Shown here: piece after piece, positions 1 to 11,662 of the stretch
Position numbering within the stretch: the stretch's first letter is position 1
How the letters are laid out: every line of letters begins with the position of its first letter
Source of the DNA: Methylophilaceae bacterium
GTDB taxonomy: Bacteria; Pseudomonadota; Gammaproteobacteria; Burkholderiales; Methylophilaceae
Direction: 5' to 3'
DNA length: 64,000 bases
Assembly (NCBI GenBank): GCA_027488395.1
Contig: JAIYBT010000015.1
Coordinates: 1-64,000 of the forward strand
Program-made: the position numbers and the translations under genes
The notes under the pieces: generated by a model
Database searches by the model: none
Told to the model about the DNA's origin: nothing
What the model saw: only the letters and a program-made list of their open reading frames with translations

Positions 1-175
1 AATGTGCATCACCCAACCACAAACACCCACACTTATCAGTCATCCAAATTGTTAAAGATCAGTCGGCCTTCTCAGCCTCTACATCAACGCATTGCGTTAA
101 CGAGGTGCGCATTATATAGGGCTGAGACCGGGGGTCAAGCCCTATTTTATATTTTTACAATTTTGTTACAAATTC
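1..175 (-). promoter_or_regulatory. rRNA-operon-type promoter and leader (rRNA genes presumably beyond the left edge)
   Basis: Reverse strand reads TTGACC-16 nt-TATAAT-GCGCACC (-35 at 133-138, -10 at 111-116), A/T-rich upstream tract, then boxA-like GATCTTTAACAATT (47-60) followed by ...GTGTGGGTGTTTG, resembling the rrn leader CTTTAACAATTTATCAGACAATCTGTGTGGGC of E. coli. Confidence 0.75.
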
Positions 176-207
176 ATCTTAATGGTGTCTTATTTGGTAA
201 AAATTGC

Positions 208-531
208 CTACAAACCGATGGCAGCTTTAATTCTTTTCAGGCTTTGTGTAAACAGGTTGCCATCCAACCTGTAATGCTTATGTAGGGGCTGTATCACTGA
301 CCAACTCACTTTTAAACCAGCAGGAAACACAACAAAGTCACCTTTTGCAAACTTAACGGGACTGCCTCCTAAGGGGGTTACTTCGCATTCTCCCTCTAAA
401 ATAAAAGCCTGCTCTTTCTCGTGAAAAGTCCAATCAAATGTGGAGATCTCTTTTTGCCAAGTGGGCCACTGACGGACGCCTAGCGTTTCTAATTTGTCAT
501 TGGATACATGATGCTCTACTAAAATTTGCAT
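208..531 (-). CDS. cupin domain protein (DUF861-like)
   Basis: 107 aa; EGECEVTPLGGSPVKFAKGDFVVFPAGLKVSW cupin-type motif. Confidence 0.75.
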   Translation of the reverse strand: MQILVEHHVSNDKLETLGVRQWPTWQKEISTFDWTFHEKEQAFILEGECEVTPLGGSPVKFAKGDFVVFPAGLKVSWSVIQPLHKHYRLDGNLFTQSLKRIKAAIGL

Positions 532-611
532 GCTAACTCCTAAAAAATGCGCATTTTATCGCATGTGCCTGTTCAGTAGTAAAATACAAATTTGAGCAAC
601 CAAGTAAATGT

Positions 612-1565
612 ATGTTGATATCCTTGACGCAAGCAGCGCAGTTAATCAGGCAAGGTGAAGTCGTTGCTATTCCAACCGAAACGGTCTATGGCCTTGCGGC
701 GGATGCCAGCAATGATGCAGCGTTACTAAAAATTTACCACACTAAAGAACGCCCGCAAGACAATCCCTTAATTGTACATATCGCGGCTATTGACGATGTC
801 CAACACTGGGCAAAGACGTTCCCACCGTTGGCGCAACGCTTGGCGAAGCAGTTTTGGCCAGGTCCGTTAACCTTAGTGTTACCGGCGCTTGATTCGGTCT
901 CAACCATCCTCCGTGCAGGAGAACCGACCGTTGCCTTAAGAATGCCTGCACACCCAATGGCTCATACGATCATAAAACTGGTTGGTCGAGGACTTGCTGC
1001 TCCATCGGCGAATAAATATACGCAGTTGAGCCCAACCTCAGCTGAGCATGTTACACAAAGTCTAGGGGATTCCATTGCAGTGGTAGACGGTGGGCAGTGT
1101 GACGTTGGCATTGAATCGACGATTGTGAGTGTGGCCGATGACGATTGGCAGTTGCTGAGGCCTGGCGTCATCGGATTGGAAGCACTTCGCGCTTGTTGTG
1201 GTCAGCAGGAAAGCCTGCATGAAGCAAAGCCCAAAGTACCTGGTCAACATCTGCTTCATTACGCGCCACGCACTCCTTGTCGGCTGTTTAATGATCGATC
1301 TGCTTTGTTGAACTACGCTATCGATCACCCGCAAGCAGCAATGCTAATATTGGATCATCCGCCAGTAGTAGAACAACGTCATTACCGTTCACTACCAATC
1401 ATGCCTGATCTAGCCGCAGTGCATTTATATGCATACTTACATGCACTGGATGCGCTTGAAACCCCTGAAATTTTAATTGAGTTGCCGCCCAACTTACCTG
1501 AATGGGCGGCAATACGTGACCGTTTAATGCGTGCCGCTTATCTGCCAACAAAAATCGGGCATTGA
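612..1565 (+). CDS. tsaC: L-threonylcarbamoyladenylate synthase, Sua5/YrdC family
   Basis: PTETVYGLAADA, KERPQDNPLIVHI, STIVSV; C-terminal Sua5 domain present. Confidence 0.9.
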   Translation: MLISLTQAAQLIRQGEVVAIPTETVYGLAADASNDAALLKIYHTKERPQDNPLIVHIAAIDDVQHWAKTFPPLAQRLAKQFWPGPLTLVLPALDSVSTILRAGEPTVALRMPAHPMAHTIIKLVGRGLAAPSANKYTQLSPTSAEHVTQSLGDSIAVVDGGQCDVGIESTIVSVADDDWQLLRPGVIGLEALRACCGQQESLHEAKPKVPGQHLLHYAPRTPCRLFNDRSALLNYAIDHPQAAMLILDHPPVVEQRHYRSLPIMPDLAAVHLYAYLHALDALETPEILIELPPNLPEWAAIRDRLMRAAYLPTKIGH

Positions 1566-1597
1566 GCTCTAGCACGATGACTGGCACAATATGCTGT

Positions 1598-1978
1598 ATG
1601 AAATATCGAACCCCAGCCCGCCAAATATTCCCTTTATTGTTATCTGTCACCTTGCTGAGTTTGCTCACTGGTTGCAACCGCTTTGAGTTACCTAGCGTTT
1701 TTGATAGAGGCGTTAAAGAATTACCACGTTACGGTAAAGACGCAACATTATACGAATGCGAAAACTATCAATCGTTTGGTTTACGCTTAGAAAATAATGG
1801 TGAAGATGCTTGGGTCTTAATGCCAGACCATGAAATTGGCTTGGTCCGTGATAGCACGGATCGTCAACGTTATCATTATGGAACTGTAGATTTATATTTA
1901 AACGGCGACCAAACCAGCTTGGACGACAGCGACCATCTTCATTTAAAAAATTGCAAAGCCAAAGTCGTCAAAAAATAA
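1598..1978 (+). CDS. putative lipoprotein, unknown function
   Basis: In-frame ATG at 1598 gives MKYRTPARQIFPLLLSVTLLSLLTGC lipobox. Confidence 0.65.
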   Translation: MKYRTPARQIFPLLLSVTLLSLLTGCNRFELPSVFDRGVKELPRYGKDATLYECENYQSFGLRLENNGEDAWVLMPDHEIGLVRDSTDRQRYHYGTVDLYLNGDQTSLDDSDHLHLKNCKAKVVKK

Positions 1979-2091
1979 AAACATCTCTTTATCTAATTTA
2001 GATTGATCTTGTATTACCGCGCTTGTCGTCATCCACAGATTTCCAATCGCGATAAAAATTAAGCATTGGATCAATACTCCCAGCCATCAAA

Positions 2092-2121
2092 AAAAAACCC
2101 GACGCTAATGTCGGATTTTTT
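2092..2121. terminator. bidirectional intrinsic terminator
   Basis: A-tract CCGAC-gctaat-GTCGG T-tract between convergent genes. Confidence 0.7.
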
Positions 2122-2139
2122 GTAAGTACTAAACACATT

Positions 2140-2667
2140 TTAGAATGGAATATCGTCATCAAAATCGTCGAAGTTGCCGGCTGGTTTGGTAGCGGTAGCC
2201 GCTGGTTGCGCGAATGCATTACGACTAGCAGGGGCAGCATTATTTGAGACTGGCTGCCGACTTGGCATCTGATTAAAATCATCCATACCACCCGCTTGAC
2301 CCATGTCATCGCCCTCAAACGCGGCACTGCCACCGTCACGACCAGTACCCAGCATCTGCATTTGGTCGGCGATGATTTCAGTGCTGTACCGTGTGACACC
2401 ATCTTTCTCCCATTTACGGGTTTGCAAGCGACCTTCAATATAGACTGGGCGACCTTTTTTTAGGTACTCACCTGCAATTTCAGCTAGACGGCGGTACATC
2501 ACAATGTTGTGCCATTCGGTTTTTTCTTGTTTAACGCCTGACTTATCTTTCCAATTTTCTGTGGTGGCAATACTGAAGTTAGCCACGGCTTCACCGTTGG
2601 GCATATAGCGCACTTCAGGATCACGACCGAGGTTGCCCATTAAAATGACTTTGTTCACTGATGCCAT
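2140..2667 (-). CDS. ssb: single-stranded DNA-binding protein
   Basis: [35 protein letters not shown]; acidic tail DFDDDIPF. Confidence 0.97.
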   Translation of the reverse strand: MASVNKVILMGNLGRDPEVRYMPNGEAVANFSIATTENWKDKSGVKQEKTEWHNIVMYRRLAEIAGEYLKKGRPVYIEGRLQTRKWEKDGVTRYSTEIIADQMQMLGTGRDGGSAAFEGDDMGQAGGMDDFNQMPSRQPVSNNAAPASRNAFAQPAATATKPAGNFDDFDDDIPF

Positions 2668-2672
2668 GGTGA

Positions 2673-4064
2673 TTAGCTCCCTATCCGATTCATAATTGCT
2701 TGTGACAATGCTGCTTGAAATGCTTTGCTACGTTGATTTTCCAGCTTCACCATCAACATGGTTTCGCTTGGGATCGCAACCACTTCATAAACGCCTTCCA
2801 TCGCGCGTACATCCTGCGCCAATGCTTTGGCTTGGGCATCATTATACCCTTGAATATGAAACATTTTGGTTTTGACACTCGGCGGAGTACGCATGCCGAG
2901 GGCGAGCAAAAACCACAAGCCCATCATCGTCGCACAAAATAAAAACACCATGCTGTAGCCATAACGGTGCGATAACCAGCCGCCGAGTGCCGCCCCCAAG
3001 AACATGCCAAACGATTGGGCAGTGTTATGTATGCCCATGGCGGTTCCTTTGGAGGCAACTGGCGCCATTTTCGAAATGAGTGAAGGCAGCGATGCTTCTA
3101 AAATATTGAATGCAACAAAATATGAAAACAACGTTAATACAATACCGAACAAGCTGTTCAAACTAAACATAAAAGCAATTTGCGTGACTAGCATTAATCC
3201 GACAGCGGCAATAAATACCGGTTTGAGCTTGGCTTTCTTTTCGGCATAAATAATCGCGGGCACCATCAGCATGAATGAAGTCAATAACACGGGTAGATAA
3301 ATTAACCAGTGGTTGTTTTCATTGATGCCCGTATTTGCTTTGATCACAAAAGGCACCACCATAAACATGGCCATCTGTGCGCCATGCAAACAAAAGGTAC
3401 CAAAGTTTAAACGTAACAATTGACGGTCACGCAGCACATCTTTAATTTTAGCTGGCACCGCTTGTGCATCGGAGTGAAAATGGGCGTGCATCGGTGTCGG
3501 CACCCCATATTTAACAACAAAGATCGCTGCCACTGACAGCAGGGCTGTTAGCCAAAAAATACCAGCCACACCGATCCATTGATTTAGAATCGGGCCCGCT
3601 ACCAAGGAAACCGCAAAAGTCACGCCAATGGTGGCGCCAATCATAGCCATAGCTTGAGTGCGATGTTCTTCTCGGGTGGAATCAGCGACCAGTGCGGTGA
3701 CCACGGCGGAAATGGCGCCAGCGCCTTGTACTGCGCGGCCGAAGATTACCATGTAAATATCGCAAGCCGTGGCGGCAATCACGCTGCCCACTGCAAATAA
3801 AACCAACCCCAAATAAATCAGTTTTTTACGGCCAAAACGATCAGAAGCCATCCCAAACGGCAGTTGCAAAATCACTTGCATAAATCCATATGCACCAAGC
3901 GCCAATCCAATCAGGGCGTGATTTTTTCCACCCTCTAAGGTTTCAGCATAAATGGCAAAGATAGGCAAAATCAAAAACATGCCCAACATTCGCAACCCAT
4001 AGATGGAAGCTAACGCAACCGTGGCACGGCTTTCATTGCGGGTCATTTTTTCGGAGAACTGCAT
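2673..4064 (-). CDS. MFS transporter (YajR-like, with C-terminal ferredoxin-like domain)
   Basis: MFS motif [17 protein letters not shown]; 12 TM pattern; adjacent to ssb and uvrA. Confidence 0.85.
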   Translation of the reverse strand: MQFSEKMTRNESRATVALASIYGLRMLGMFLILPIFAIYAETLEGGKNHALIGLALGAYGFMQVILQLPFGMASDRFGRKKLIYLGLVLFAVGSVIAATACDIYMVIFGRAVQGAGAISAVVTALVADSTREEHRTQAMAMIGATIGVTFAVSLVAGPILNQWIGVAGIFWLTALLSVAAIFVVKYGVPTPMHAHFHSDAQAVPAKIKDVLRDRQLLRLNFGTFCLHGAQMAMFMVVPFVIKANTGINENNHWLIYLPVLLTSFMLMVPAIIYAEKKAKLKPVFIAAVGLMLVTQIAFMFSLNSLFGIVLTLFSYFVAFNILEASLPSLISKMAPVASKGTAMGIHNTAQSFGMFLGAALGGWLSHRYGYSMVFLFCATMMGLWFLLALGMRTPPSVKTKMFHIQGYNDAQAKALAQDVRAMEGVYEVVAIPSETMLMVKLENQRSKAFQAALSQAIMNRIGS

Positions 4065-4142
4065 GGGTGTGTCAAGAAAACTTGGCTTAAATTTGAATAA
4101 TTGCGTATATTATCAGGTTGGCTGTCTGTTCGTGAAAGTATC

Positions 4143-6980
4143 ATGGAATTTATCAAAATTCGCGGGGCGCGCACCCACAATCTCAAAAACATCAATCTGG
4201 ATATTCCGCGCAATCAATTAGTCGTTGTAACGGGTCTTTCTGGTTCGGGTAAGTCTTCACTCGCGTTTGATACTTTATATGCGGAAGGACAACGTCGCTA
4301 TGTCGAAAGTTTGTCTGCCTACGCACGGCAGTTTTTGGCACGCATGGATAAACCCGATGTCGATCTGATTGAAGGCTTATCGCCGGCAATTTCCATCGAA
4401 CAAAAGTCCACCTCACACAACCCACGCTCCACCGTGGGCACAGTGACCGAAATCCACGATTATTTACGTTTATTGTTTGCGCGCGCTGGCGACCCTGAGT
4501 GTCCTGAACATGGCATTAAGCTAGAAGCACAAACCGTAAGCCAAATGGTGGATAGCATACTCAAACTGCCTGAAGATACTAAGCTGATGATTTTGTCGCC
4601 AGTGGTGGCCAATCGTAAAGGTGAACAGCTCGATTTATTTGACGCGATGAAAGCGCAAGGCTTTGTTCGCCTACGCATAGACGGCAAAGTCTACGAGATG
4701 GATGCGTTACCGCAACTGGCTAAAACTACTAAGCACAACGTTGATGTGGTGGTTGACCGCCTTAAGGTGCGTGAGGACATGAAACAACGGATTGCAGAAT
4801 CACTGGAAACTGCGCTTCGTTTGTCGGATGGTAAGGTGATCGCGCTCGAAATGGATAGCGAACAAGAGCATTTGTTTTCAGCCAAATTTTCATGTCCTGT
4901 GTGTGACTACTCACTGGCTGAATTAGAGCCCCGTTTATTTAGCTTTAACAACCCAATGGGCGCATGCCCGAAATGTGATGGCTTAGGCAATGTCACCTTT
5001 TTCGATCCCAAACGGGTGGTGGCGTTTCCACATTTATCCTTGGCCAGTGGCGCAATCAAAGGTTGGGACAAGCGTAACCAGTTTTATTTTCAAATGCTGG
5101 CGAGCTTAAGTCAGCATTATGATTTTGATTTAGAGGCACCGTTTGAAAGCTTGCCTGAAACCACGCAGCAGATGTTGTTATTTGGCTCTGGTAAAGAGCA
5201 AATTACGTTTAAATATTTAAACGAACGTGGCACCTTTTTTGGCAAAACACACACATTCGAAGGCATCATTAACAATCTGCAACGCCGTTATCGTGAGAGC
5301 GATTCCTCTGCGGTACGCGATGAGTTAGCCAAATATATCAATGCCACCACTTGCCCCGATTGTAGCGGGACACGTTTGCGCCGTGAGGCACGCCATGTCA
5401 AAGTGGGCGATAAAAATATCCATCAAATTTGTGAAGTGCCCTTAAAAATCGCACTGCATTTTTTTGAAACCTTGCAACTCAGTGGTCAGAAATTAGCCAT
5501 TGCCGATAAAATCGTCAAAGAAATTGAAAGTCGACTCAAGTTTCTCACCAACGTTGGCTTAGAGTATTTATCGCTATCTCGCTCGGCTGAGACATTATCC
5601 GGGGGCGAGGCACAGCGTATTCGCCTGGCCTCGCAAATTGGCAGTGGCCTGACGGGTGTGATGTATGTATTAGATGAGCCCTCGATTGGCTTACACCAGC
5701 GTGATAACGACCGCTTACTAGGCACGCTAAAACGCCTGCGCGATATTGGCAATAGCGTGATTGTAGTTGAACATGATCAGGATGCCATTCAGCTTGCCGA
5801 TTTTGTCGTGGATATTGGGCCCGGCGCTGGCGAGCATGGAGGACGCGTGGTGTCTTGTGGCACCCCGGCGCAAATTCAAGCAGACCCCAACTCACTGACC
5901 GGCCAATACATCAGCGGCAAAAAACAAATCGAATTTAAATTACCGCGCACACAGCCAGACCCCACGCGCATGATCAAGCTCAATGGCACCACGGGCAACA
6001 ATCTAAAAAATGTCAGTATCGAGATTCCTGTTGGCTTACTTACTTGCGTGACAGGGGTATCTGGTAGCGGCAAATCCACCCTCATTAACGACACTTTATA
6101 TCGCGTGGTGGCAAGCCATTTATATGGGAGCAGTACCGAAGCCGCCCCGCATGAGAGTATTGATGGGTTAGCGTTTTTTGACAAAGTAGTTGATGTCGAT
6201 CAAAGTCCAATTGGACGTACCCCACGCTCCAACCCTGCGACTTATACGGGTCTGTTTACACCCATTCGCGATTTATTTGCCAGCGTGCCAGAAAGCCGTG
6301 CGCGCGGCTATGGACCGGGCCGCTACTCGTTTAATGTTAAAGGTGGACGTTGCGAGGCCTGTCAGGGAGACGGTGTATTGCGGGTTGAAATGCACTTTTT
6401 GCCCGATGTGTATGTTCCGTGCGATGTGTGTAAAGGCCAACGCTATAACCGCGAAACACTGGAAATTCAATTTAAGGGTAAAAATATTCACGAAGTGTTA
6501 GCCATGACGGTGGAGCAAGCCCATCAATTTTTTAGTGCGCAACCCGTGATTGAACGCAAACTAAAAACCTTGCTCGATGTGGGCTTGGGCTACATCACAT
6601 TGGGGCAATCTGCCACCACACTGTCTGGCGGTGAAGCGCAACGGGTTAAATTAGCACTCGAACTCAGCAAACGTGACACTGGACGTACTTTATATATTTT
6701 GGATGAACCTACCACAGGCTTACATTTTGCAGATATCCAATTATTGCTCGATGTGATTCATCGGCTTCGCGATGCTGGCAACACGGTGGTGATTATTGAA
6801 CATAACCTCGATGTGATTAAAACCGCAGACTGGTTGATCGACATGGGCCCTGAAGGCGGTGATGGCGGTGGCACAGTGGTCGGCGTCGGCACCCCTGAAA
6901 CCCTTGCAACCATTACTGAAAGTTATACGGGACGCTATTTAGCGCCAATGCTCAAACAGTTGGCTACACAGGCAAGATAA
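4143..6980 (+). CDS. uvrA: excinuclease ABC subunit A
   Basis: [24 protein letters not shown], two ABC ATPase modules, zinc-finger CxxC motifs; ORF opens at 4101 but the ATG at 4143 is the likely start. Confidence 0.97.
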   Translation: MEFIKIRGARTHNLKNINLDIPRNQLVVVTGLSGSGKSSLAFDTLYAEGQRRYVESLSAYARQFLARMDKPDVDLIEGLSPAISIEQKSTSHNPRSTVGTVTEIHDYLRLLFARAGDPECPEHGIKLEAQTVSQMVDSILKLPEDTKLMILSPVVANRKGEQLDLFDAMKAQGFVRLRIDGKVYEMDALPQLAKTTKHNVDVVVDRLKVREDMKQRIAESLETALRLSDGKVIALEMDSEQEHLFSAKFSCPVCDYSLAELEPRLFSFNNPMGACPKCDGLGNVTFFDPKRVVAFPHLSLASGAIKGWDKRNQFYFQMLASLSQHYDFDLEAPFESLPETTQQMLLFGSGKEQITFKYLNERGTFFGKTHTFEGIINNLQRRYRESDSSAVRDELAKYINATTCPDCSGTRLRREARHVKVGDKNIHQICEVPLKIALHFFETLQLSGQKLAIADKIVKEIESRLKFLTNVGLEYLSLSRSAETLSGGEAQRIRLASQIGSGLTGVMYVLDEPSIGLHQRDNDRLLGTLKRLRDIGNSVIVVEHDQDAIQLADFVVDIGPGAGEHGGRVVSCGTPAQIQADPNSLTGQYISGKKQIEFKLPRTQPDPTRMIKLNGTTGNNLKNVSIEIPVGLLTCVTGVSGSGKSTLINDTLYRVVASHLYGSSTEAAPHESIDGLAFFDKVVDVDQSPIGRTPRSNPATYTGLFTPIRDLFASVPESRARGYGPGRYSFNVKGGRCEACQGDGVLRVEMHFLPDVYVPCDVCKGQRYNRETLEIQFKGKNIHEVLAMTVEQAHQFFSAQPVIERKLKTLLDVGLGYITLGQSATTLSGGEAQRVKLALELSKRDTGRTLYILDEPTTGLHFADIQLLLDVIHRLRDAGNTVVIIEHNLDVIKTADWLIDMGPEGGDGGGTVVGVGTPETLATITESYTGRYLAPMLKQLATQAR

Positions 6981-7110
6981 TTTGTGATGGCCGACTGTAT
7001 GAAGCTGCGCTGAATTGCTCCGTTTGCGCTGGCTTGGCTTGAATTGAATTTGGCCTACTGGATTTAAACAGGTCTATTTGGTTTACACAGTTTACGCATG
7101 TTTAGATTGT

Positions 7111-7800
7111 TTACTTAGGAACACGTACCAAGCGCATGCGCGTTTGTATCACGGTTGTTTGGTGCTTGAGATGTCGGGTTGCGCGATGCTGGTCATAAAA
7201 GCGCGGATTAGGAATCATGGCCGCTAATTTCGCGGCCTGTGCCGCTGATAAGGCTTTAGCAGGTACCTTAAAGTAGTGTTTCGCTGCCGCTTGGGCGCCA
7301 AATATGCCATCGCCCCATTCAATCACATTTAAATAAATTTCTAATATGCGCCGTTTTGTGAGCAGCCGCTCTAACATCAGGGTAATCACGGCTTCTTGCG
7401 CTTTACGCCACGGGGTTCTACCGCCCGATAAAAATAGGTTTTTTGCTAACTGCTGACTGATGGTAGAGCCGCCAGCCACCACTTTGCCTTGTTTTAAGTT
7501 TTTCTCGAATGCGGTTTCTATGCCAACCCAATCAAAACCGTGGTGCTCAACAAATTTACTATCTTCTGCCGCAATCACGGCCTGCTTTAATCGATTGTTG
7601 ATGTTGGCGTAATTAACCCATTGCTGTTGAAGCTTGGCATCGGGACGATCATCCTGCATGCGGTCAAGGCGTGCAGCCATAAACGCGGTGGACTCTGGAT
7701 TATGGTCTATCCACCACGCAATATGCGCTACGATCCACAGCTGATACAGCAACACCCATAGCATTAACAGCCAAAAAAATAATTTAATGCTTTGCTTCAT
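7111..7800 (-). CDS. mtgA: monofunctional biosynthetic peptidoglycan transglycosylase
   Basis: AAEDSKFVEHHGFDW, GGSTISQQLAKNLFL. Confidence 0.95.
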   Translation of the reverse strand: MKQSIKLFFWLLMLWVLLYQLWIVAHIAWWIDHNPESTAFMAARLDRMQDDRPDAKLQQQWVNYANINNRLKQAVIAAEDSKFVEHHGFDWVGIETAFEKNLKQGKVVAGGSTISQQLAKNLFLSGGRTPWRKAQEAVITLMLERLLTKRRILEIYLNVIEWGDGIFGAQAAAKHYFKVPAKALSAAQAAKLAAMIPNPRFYDQHRATRHLKHQTTVIQTRMRLVRVPK

Positions 7801-7810
7801 TTGCCATCCA

Positions 7811-8641
7811 TTAGCGCAACGCTTGCATCACAGCCGCGGTGTCTGGTCGTACGCCATGCCAAATGTAAAAAGCTTCCGCCGCTTGCTCCACCAACATACC
7901 CAACCCATCTAACACTTGCGCCCCGGCCATACGCGCTTGAAACATAAAAGGGGTTTCACGGCCGTACATCATGTCGTAAGCGAGTGTATGCTGCGTAAAT
8001 AAGTGGGGCGAGAGTGGCAGTGGCGTATCGGTTAATCCTGCAGAGGTGGCATTAATCACAACGTCAAAGGCGGAAGTGCAGTCAGCATAGGTGTTTACCG
8101 CGATAGGCACCCCATATATGGCGCTTGCCGGGGCAAATTTTTCCAGCATGGCCTGCGCTTTATTCAAGCTACGGTTTGCAATGGTTAACTGTGCTGGGCG
8201 TTGCGCCAACAGTGGCAAAATCACGCCTTGGGCCGCACCACCTGCGCCAAGCAATAATATGTTTTTGCTTGCCAGCGCAGTTGGAAAATGCATCAATATA
8301 TCATTGACCAAGCCACAGCCATCTGTGTTATCCCCTTGTATTTGGCAAGACGCCTCGGCTGAGTGAAAGCTCAAAGTATTGACGGCACCAGCCGCTTTTG
8401 CACGCTCAGAAAGCGCTTGACTAAGGCCATAGGCCTCAAATTTAAATGGCACGGTGACATTCACCCCAACATAACCCTCACGCTGCAAGCGATGTAGCGT
8501 TGCCGCAAAGCCATCTAGCGGTGACAACACGGCTTCATAGCGAATGGCTTTATTAAATTGCTTTGCAAAGGCTTGGTGAATGAGCGGGGATTTACTGTGC
8601 GCAATTGGGTGGCCAATCACCGCATACTGTTCAATAGACAT
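7811..8641 (-). CDS. aroE: shikimate dehydrogenase
   Basis: YAVIGHPIAHSKSPLIHQAFA; GAGGAAQGV; NATSAGL. Confidence 0.95.
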   Translation of the reverse strand: MSIEQYAVIGHPIAHSKSPLIHQAFAKQFNKAIRYEAVLSPLDGFAATLHRLQREGYVGVNVTVPFKFEAYGLSQALSERAKAAGAVNTLSFHSAEASCQIQGDNTDGCGLVNDILMHFPTALASKNILLLGAGGAAQGVILPLLAQRPAQLTIANRSLNKAQAMLEKFAPASAIYGVPIAVNTYADCTSAFDVVINATSAGLTDTPLPLSPHLFTQHTLAYDMMYGRETPFMFQARMAGAQVLDGLGMLVEQAAEAFYIWHGVRPDTAAVMQALR

Positions 8642-8717
8642 ATTATTTTTTTATGAATAAACACTCAAATACGAAGACACGCGCTGACAGAGGCAAGCAC
8701 GTTTTATGCATGTTGGG

Positions 8718-9176
8718 CTAAGCATGCGTCCATGGCAAGCCTGCAAATCGCCAACCGTTGATGGTTGTGCGTTGTTTGGTGGCGTTCATTTCCCCTTCAA
8801 AACCCTCGCTCATGTTATACGCTTGGGCATAGCCAAGTTGATGCGCAAGAATGGCTGCATTATGACTACGCCCGCCAGTGCGACACATAAAAATCACAAT
8901 ATGCGTTTTTGGCACATTTGCCTGCAATTGATGCGCAAACTCAGGATTTGCGACCATGCCTGGATAAAACGCCCATTCAAGTGTTTGCGCATTCGGCACA
9001 CGACCCACCAGCTCAATTTCAGCACAGCTCCGCACATCGACAATCGTGACCTGATCAGACTGTGTACTCAACTGATATGCCTCTTGTGGGGTGACGACGC
9101 CCGCATACGGTAAAGACAATGGTTGCGCGCGTTGTTGCGCTTGATTAAGTAACGATTGAATAGCATCAGTAGTCAT
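8718..9176 (-). CDS. rhodanese-like domain protein
   Basis: VDVRSCAEIELVGRVPNA; CRTGGRSHNAA active-site loop. Confidence 0.88.
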   Translation of the reverse strand: MTTDAIQSLLNQAQQRAQPLSLPYAGVVTPQEAYQLSTQSDQVTIVDVRSCAEIELVGRVPNAQTLEWAFYPGMVANPEFAHQLQANVPKTHIVIFMCRTGGRSHNAAILAHQLGYAQAYNMSEGFEGEMNATKQRTTINGWRFAGLPWTHA

Positions 9177-9238
9177 TTTGAACTCATGAGTAAAAATAAA
9201 AATAAAGTATACCCGCGAAACATGCCATCACACAGGCC

Positions 9239-9283
9239 GCATTAATTTGGTGCATTTTTTTTAACGATGCACCAAATGAGATC
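9239..9283 (+). promoter_or_regulatory. tandem NtrC-type binding sites upstream of glnA
   Basis: GCATTAATTTGGTGC (9239-9253) and GCACCAAATGAGATC (9269-9283), compared with consensus GCACCA-N3-TGGTGC. Confidence 0.7.
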
Positions 9284-9345
9284 TTTACGGTTAACATATT
9301 TTTATGTGTGTTATGCTAATTGCGCGTTGATTGGATATTCTTTAG

Positions 9346-9361
9346 TGGCATGCTTCCTGCT
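9346..9361 (+). promoter_or_regulatory. sigma54 (-24/-12) promoter of glnA
   Basis: TGGCATGCTTCCTGCT; GG-N10-GC spacing intact, upstream of glnA. Confidence 0.75.
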
Positions 9362-9487
9362 AGTATACCGAATTAAGATTTTAATAAATCCGCCATAAAC
9401 GTTTTGCGCACGTCTCAGGACATTGCAACATGTCCTGACACTAACGTGCGCAATTTTAATTTAGACCTGATCATTGAGGAGAATGTA

Positions 9488-10897
9488 ATGTCTGTTGCAA
9501 ACGTTATGAAAATGGTAAAAGAAAACGATATTAAATTTGTCGATTTTCGTTTTACCGATACCAGAGGTAAAGAGCAGCACGTCACGGTGCCAGTTTCAGC
9601 CTTTGATGAAAGCAAATTTACTGAAGGGCATGCGTTTGACGGTTCATCCATCGCAGGCTGGAAAGGCATTCAAGCTTCTGACATGCAATTAATGCCAGAC
9701 GCAACCACTGCTTACATTGATCCATTCTTTGATGAGCCAACCTTAGTGTTGACCTGTGACGTGGTAGACCCAACCGATGGTAAAGGGTATGACCGTGACC
9801 CACGTAGCTTGGCAAAACGTGCTGAAGCCTACTTAAAATCAAGCGGCTTAGGCGATACCGCTTACTTTGGCCCAGAACCAGAGTTTTTCATTTTTGACAG
9901 TGTTGAGTGGAACGTCAGCATGGGCGGCAGCTCTGTAAAAATCAACTCAGAAGAAGCCGCATGGTCATCTGGTGACAAATTTGAAGGCGGCAACACAGGC
10001 CACCGTCCAGCAGTCAAAGGTGGCTACTTCCCAGTGCCTCCAGTCGATTCATTCCAAGACATCCGTTCACAAATGGTATTGACCTTAGAAGAATTAGGCG
10101 TGCCTGTTGAAGTGCATCACCACGAAGTGGCGACCGCTGGTCAATGTGAAATCGGTACTAAATTCAGCACCTTAGTACAACGTGCTGACTGGACCCAGAT
10201 TTTGAAATACGTGGTGTTAAACACTGCACATGCCTATGGCAAAACCGCCACCTTCATGCCGAAACCAATTGTTGGCGATAACGGTTCTGGTATGCACGTA
10301 CACCAATCTGTTTGGAAAGATGGCAAAAACCTCTTTGCAGGCAATGGTTATGCCGGTTTAAGTGATTTTGCCTTGTACTACATTGGCGGCATTATCAAAC
10401 ATGCGCGTGCGTTAAACGCCATTACCAATCCAGGCACCAACTCATACAAACGTTTGGTACCTGGTTACGAAGCACCAGTAAAATTAGCTTACTCTGCGAA
10501 AAACCGCTCAGCATCGATTCGTATTCCGTTTGTTCACTCAGACAAAGCACGTCGTGTTGAAGCCCGTTTCCCAGATCCAATTGCTAACCCATACTTAGCG
10601 TTCTCTGCTTTATTAATGGCGGGTCTTGATGGCGTACAAAACAAAATTCACCCAGGTGAACCAGCGACTAAAGATTTGTACCACTTGCCACCTGAAGAAG
10701 ATGCATTGGTACCCACTGTATGTGCCTCTTTAGAAGAAGCCTTAGAGCACTTGGACAAAGACCGTGAGTTCTTAACCCGTGGTGGTGTGTTCACTGATGA
10801 CTGGATCGACGCTTACATTGCATTAAAAATGGAAGAAGTCACCAAGTTACGCATGACACCACACCCAGCGGAATTTGGTCTGTATTACAGCTGCTAA
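9488..10897 (+). CDS. glnA: type I glutamine synthetase
   Basis: [44 protein letters not shown] adenylylation-region motif; ATG 9488 preceded by GAGGAGAATGTA. Confidence 0.97.
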   Translation: MSVANVMKMVKENDIKFVDFRFTDTRGKEQHVTVPVSAFDESKFTEGHAFDGSSIAGWKGIQASDMQLMPDATTAYIDPFFDEPTLVLTCDVVDPTDGKGYDRDPRSLAKRAEAYLKSSGLGDTAYFGPEPEFFIFDSVEWNVSMGGSSVKINSEEAAWSSGDKFEGGNTGHRPAVKGGYFPVPPVDSFQDIRSQMVLTLEELGVPVEVHHHEVATAGQCEIGTKFSTLVQRADWTQILKYVVLNTAHAYGKTATFMPKPIVGDNGSGMHVHQSVWKDGKNLFAGNGYAGLSDFALYYIGGIIKHARALNAITNPGTNSYKRLVPGYEAPVKLAYSAKNRSASIRIPFVHSDKARRVEARFPDPIANPYLAFSALLMAGLDGVQNKIHPGEPATKDLYHLPPEEDALVPTVCASLEEALEHLDKDREFLTRGGVFTDDWIDAYIALKMEEVTKLRMTPHPAEFGLYYSC

Positions 10898-10931
10898 TAC
10901 CACCGCATCTCATCCATATTGAGAATGCACT

Positions 10932-10964
10932 AAAATAGGGCGACTTCGGTTGCCCTATTTTTTT
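10932..10964 (+). terminator. intrinsic terminator of glnA
   Basis: AAATAGGGC...GCCCTATTTTTTT hairpin plus T-tract. Confidence 0.85.
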
Positions 10965-11065
10965 GCACGCACTATTTACTCCCTAAGGCTTTGCATTGAT
11001 GTGACGTCAACGATGCATGCTTAGCAAGCGTTGATAAAATACAACATCTACTCTAAACTATTGCT

Positions 11066-11557
11066 ATGAAAAGACTTTTTATTGTTTTAGCTGTGTCATT
11101 CACCACGCAAATCAGCCATGCGGATATTTATAAATATGTGGATGCAAATGGTGTGGTGACGTATACCAATGTGGTGCCCGACCAAAAACGCAAAGCGCAA
11201 TTGATTATTGCAGGCCCTAAAAATACCCCCGTAGAATCCAGCGCAAAACCTGCCAAACCAGCCACCGCAAATGCATCCCCAAGTGGCTTTCCCAAGGTCG
11301 ATCAACAAACACAACAACAACGTGATAGCAAACGAAAAGACATTCTTAAAACCGAATTAGCCCAAGTAAAACAAGCACTTGAGCTCACGCTGCAACAGTA
11401 CGAAGACGCTAAAAATACGCCAGAAGTGTACCGTAACGCCAAAGGCAATACCTTTAGAAACGTCGCTAAATACGAAGACAAATTACGCCTATTTGAAGCC
11501 GAGATACAAGCGCACGAACGTAACATCGAGCTATTAAATAAAGAGCTCAACCACTAA
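11066..11557 (+). CDS. DUF4124 domain-containing secreted protein
   Basis: Signal peptide, then ADIYKYVDANGVVTYTNVVP. Confidence 0.8.
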   Translation: MKRLFIVLAVSFTTQISHADIYKYVDANGVVTYTNVVPDQKRKAQLIIAGPKNTPVESSAKPAKPATANASPSGFPKVDQQTQQQRDSKRKDILKTELAQVKQALELTLQQYEDAKNTPEVYRNAKGNTFRNVAKYEDKLRLFEAEIQAHERNIELLNKELNH

Positions 11558-11662
11558 ACGCACCATTTTGGGGTTTTTTTCCGCAACCAACGCATAAAAT
11601 GCAATAACTGGCTTAGGTTTTGCTTTAAAACAGGGCATTGATTGCACACTTTTATTAAAGAT

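Noticed and set aside
4-285. 93-aa ORF on + strand
   Set aside because: Lies across the rrn-type promoter/leader and the cupin 3' end; no protein-like features.
1998-2438. 146-aa ORF inside ssb region (-)
   Set aside because: Alternate frame of ssb with shadow composition.
5545-5895. 116-aa antisense ORF in uvrA
   Set aside because: Antisense shadow of a highly conserved gene; same reasoning for the other antisense ORFs within glnA, glnG, katG, accC, thiC, gatA, mreB, mrdA, lipA and gshA.
10297-10824. Suspicion of coding antisense in the glnA region
   Set aside because: Only incidental open frames; the strongly biased glnA sense frame explains them.
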